From G039029935 sp039029935 (GTDB lineage Bacteria; Chloroflexota; Anaerolineae; Caldilineales; Caldilineaceae): a stretch of 14,984 nt of DNA. Positions 13,740 through 14,984 of this stretch are shown piece after piece (within the stretch, counting starts at the first letter, position 1; the number at the start of each line of letters is the position of its first letter). The stretch covers positions 1-14,984 of the forward strand of contig JBCCFC010000170.1 in assembly GCA_039029935.1 (NCBI GenBank), read 5' to 3'. The notes beneath the pieces were generated by a model. The model saw nothing but the letters and a program-made list of their open reading frames with translations. It was not told where the DNA came from and did not search any database. The position numbers and the translations under genes are program-made.

Positions 13740-14870
13740 TTACAATTCGGGTGGCTTCTTCAACCCATGTGCGGTCAAAAGGGGAACGACAATATCCGAC
13801 GGTTCCATCAACGTTGCGATCTGCGAAATGGCAGCAGCAACGGTTGCGCTGGTTGGCTCGACAAAAAGACCTTTGTAGGCCAACTTCTGCCATGCATCAT
13901 GAACCTCGTCATCATTGACAGAAACCACTGTGCCCTCGCTGCTACGAATCGCCCTGATTGCGGATTCTGCACGGATGGGGTTGCTGATTTCAATCCCGTC
14001 GGCACGAATCGACTCAATTCTTACACTGGGACGGGTGCTACTCCATCCATTATGAAACGCATCATAGATAGGTGTATATGGTTCGGCCTGTACAGCCACC
14101 ATCCTGGGCAGGATATCAATCAACCCGGCTTGTTGTAAATGTTGAAAGCCCCGCCAAAGCCCCACAATCGTCGTACCATACCCCAAAGGCGTAATAATCC
14201 AGTCCGGTACTTTCCGACCCAACTGTTCCCAAATTTCCCAGGCACAGGTCATTTGTCCAAAGAGAAATGCTGGATGCCAGGCGTGAGACGCATAGGCACT
14301 TTCTTTGTTATACCTTGTCGCCGCCACAGCCGCATTGGTCGCCTCATGGCGCGGGCCAGGTACTTCGACCAGCGACGCTCCATAGACTGAAATCTGTGCC
14401 TTTTTTGGTGTTGGTGTACTCTCCGGTACGTAGATTGTACACTCCTCAATCCCGGCACGGCTGGCGTAACAGGCCAAACTGGCCCCTGCATTGCCACTGG
14501 AGTCGTTCATCACAACCGTCACATCATGCTTGACAAGCCAGTTAATCAGCGTACTCATCCCCCGATCACGATAACTCCCCGTTGGCATGCGCGCATCATA
14601 CTTCCAGTAGACTGCCCGACCTTGCCAGTTGCCATCCAGCAGCGGCGTCCACCCTTCACCCAAAGTGATGCGGTGTTTCCCCTCGCCCACCATCGGCATC
14701 ATCGCTGCATATCGCCAATGCCCTGGCTGTGTCGAATCGATCAAATCCGGTGCAAACGGTGGTATATTTGTGTATTCTAGTGAACCATTGCAATTAGGAC
14801 AACGAAGTGGTCTACGACCTGCGGTTGTCTTGAATGCACAGTTAGGGCAATAAATAACTAATTTTGACAT
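13740..14870 (-). CDS. Threonine-synthase-like PLP fold-type II protein, Lys to Arg
   Basis: Protein of 376 residues from the ATG at 14870. The longer reading from 14897 adds nine residues but would leave almost no leader behind the promoter at 14911-14939, so the inner start is preferred; neither has a clear Shine-Dalgarno. An N-terminal zinc ribbon (C8, C11, C24, C27) precedes a fold-type II PLP domain. Family motifs: TLGEGWTPL (69-77), PTGSYRDRG (96-104), SSGNAGAS (124-131), a glycine loop LGYGTTIVG (229-237) and LLTAHGLKKP (364-373), which matches the LTGHGLKxP end of threonine synthases. The site that normally carries the Schiff-base Lys (S-F/Y-K-D-R-G) reads Arg101, codon CGT. If the base is correct, ordinary PLP catalysis is unlikely. 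It may be a diverged paralogue with another role. I leave out the symbol thrC for that reason. Confidence 0.85.
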   Translation of the reverse strand: MSKLVIYCPNCAFKTTAGRRPLRCPNCNGSLEYTNIPPFAPDLIDSTQPGHWRYAAMMPMVGEGKHRITLGEGWTPLLDGNWQGRAVYWKYDARMPTGSYRDRGMSTLINWLVKHDVTVVMNDSSGNAGASLACYASRAGIEECTIYVPESTPTPKKAQISVYGASLVEVPGPRHEATNAAVAATRYNKESAYASHAWHPAFLFGQMTCAWEIWEQLGRKVPDWIITPLGYGTTIVGLWRGFQHLQQAGLIDILPRMVAVQAEPYTPIYDAFHNGWSSTRPSVRIESIRADGIEISNPIRAESAIRAIRSSEGTVVSVNDDEVHDAWQKLAYKGLFVEPTSATVAAAISQIATLMEPSDIVVPLLTAHGLKKPPEL

Positions 14871-14910
14871 AATCGTTTTCGCTTTGTCTTGGAACATGGA
14901 TTAGGGGTCT

Positions 14911-14939
14911 AATTTAATGCAAGTTTAACAATTTGTCAA
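14911..14939 (-). promoter_or_regulatory. Sigma-70 promoter of the threonine-synthase-like gene
   Basis: On the minus strand a perfect TTGACA (14934-14939) and TAAATT (14911-14916) are 17 bp apart. Transcription would start near 14904, giving a leader of about 34 nt to the ATG at 14870. Confidence 0.75.
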
Positions 14940-14984
14940 TGTGCAAAAATTAAGGGTATGAGTAGGGAAAGTATCGCAGGTTGG

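Overview
The window looks like chromosomal DNA of moderate GC content from a Gram-positive-like or monoderm bacterium, most probably a filamentous Chloroflexota. This is inferred from the mix of features: an LPxTG-type surface protein, very large secreted plant-type LRR proteins with a dockerin, a STAND/TPR ATPase, and operators of the Gram-positive LexA type (GAAC-N4-GTTC). No rRNA or tRNA gene is present to settle the taxonomy.

Layout, left to right. Bases 1-45 hold the start codon, ribosome binding site and -10 box of a minus-strand gene that runs off the left edge. Bases 174-5645 (minus) encode a secreted giant of 1824 residues: four LRR modules, a DUF11-like beta domain, a clostripain-type (C11) cysteine peptidase, a cohesin-like domain and a C-terminal dockerin. 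A REP-like palindrome lies inside its reading frame. Upstream of it, 5675-5863 is an array of back-to-back hairpins.

Bases 6300-10528 (plus) form an apparent three-gene accessory module. A PD-(D/E)XK-nuclease-like protein is followed 34 bp later by a 902-residue STAND-type ATPase with TPR repeats, and then by a second, diverged copy of the nuclease-like protein. Each copy has its own near-perfect sigma-70 promoter. In each promoter a palindrome matching the Gram-positive SOS box sits directly after the -10 element. The module is a reasonable candidate for a DNA-damage-responsive, possibly anti-phage system, and it is the main candidate for an undescribed system here. Copy 1 has lost the Lys of its ExK motif, while copy 2 keeps it.

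Bases 10645-14984 are mostly minus-strand. They hold a secreted CAP-domain protein with an LPTTG sorting signal, preceded by four perfect 15-bp tandem repeats; RNase III (rnc) with a strong terminator and a long imperfect stem in its leader; and a threonine-synthase-like enzyme whose PLP-binding Lys position reads Arg. RNase III and the threonine-synthase-like gene look like housekeeping-type neighbours. The surface proteins and the nuclease/STAND block look like accessory content.
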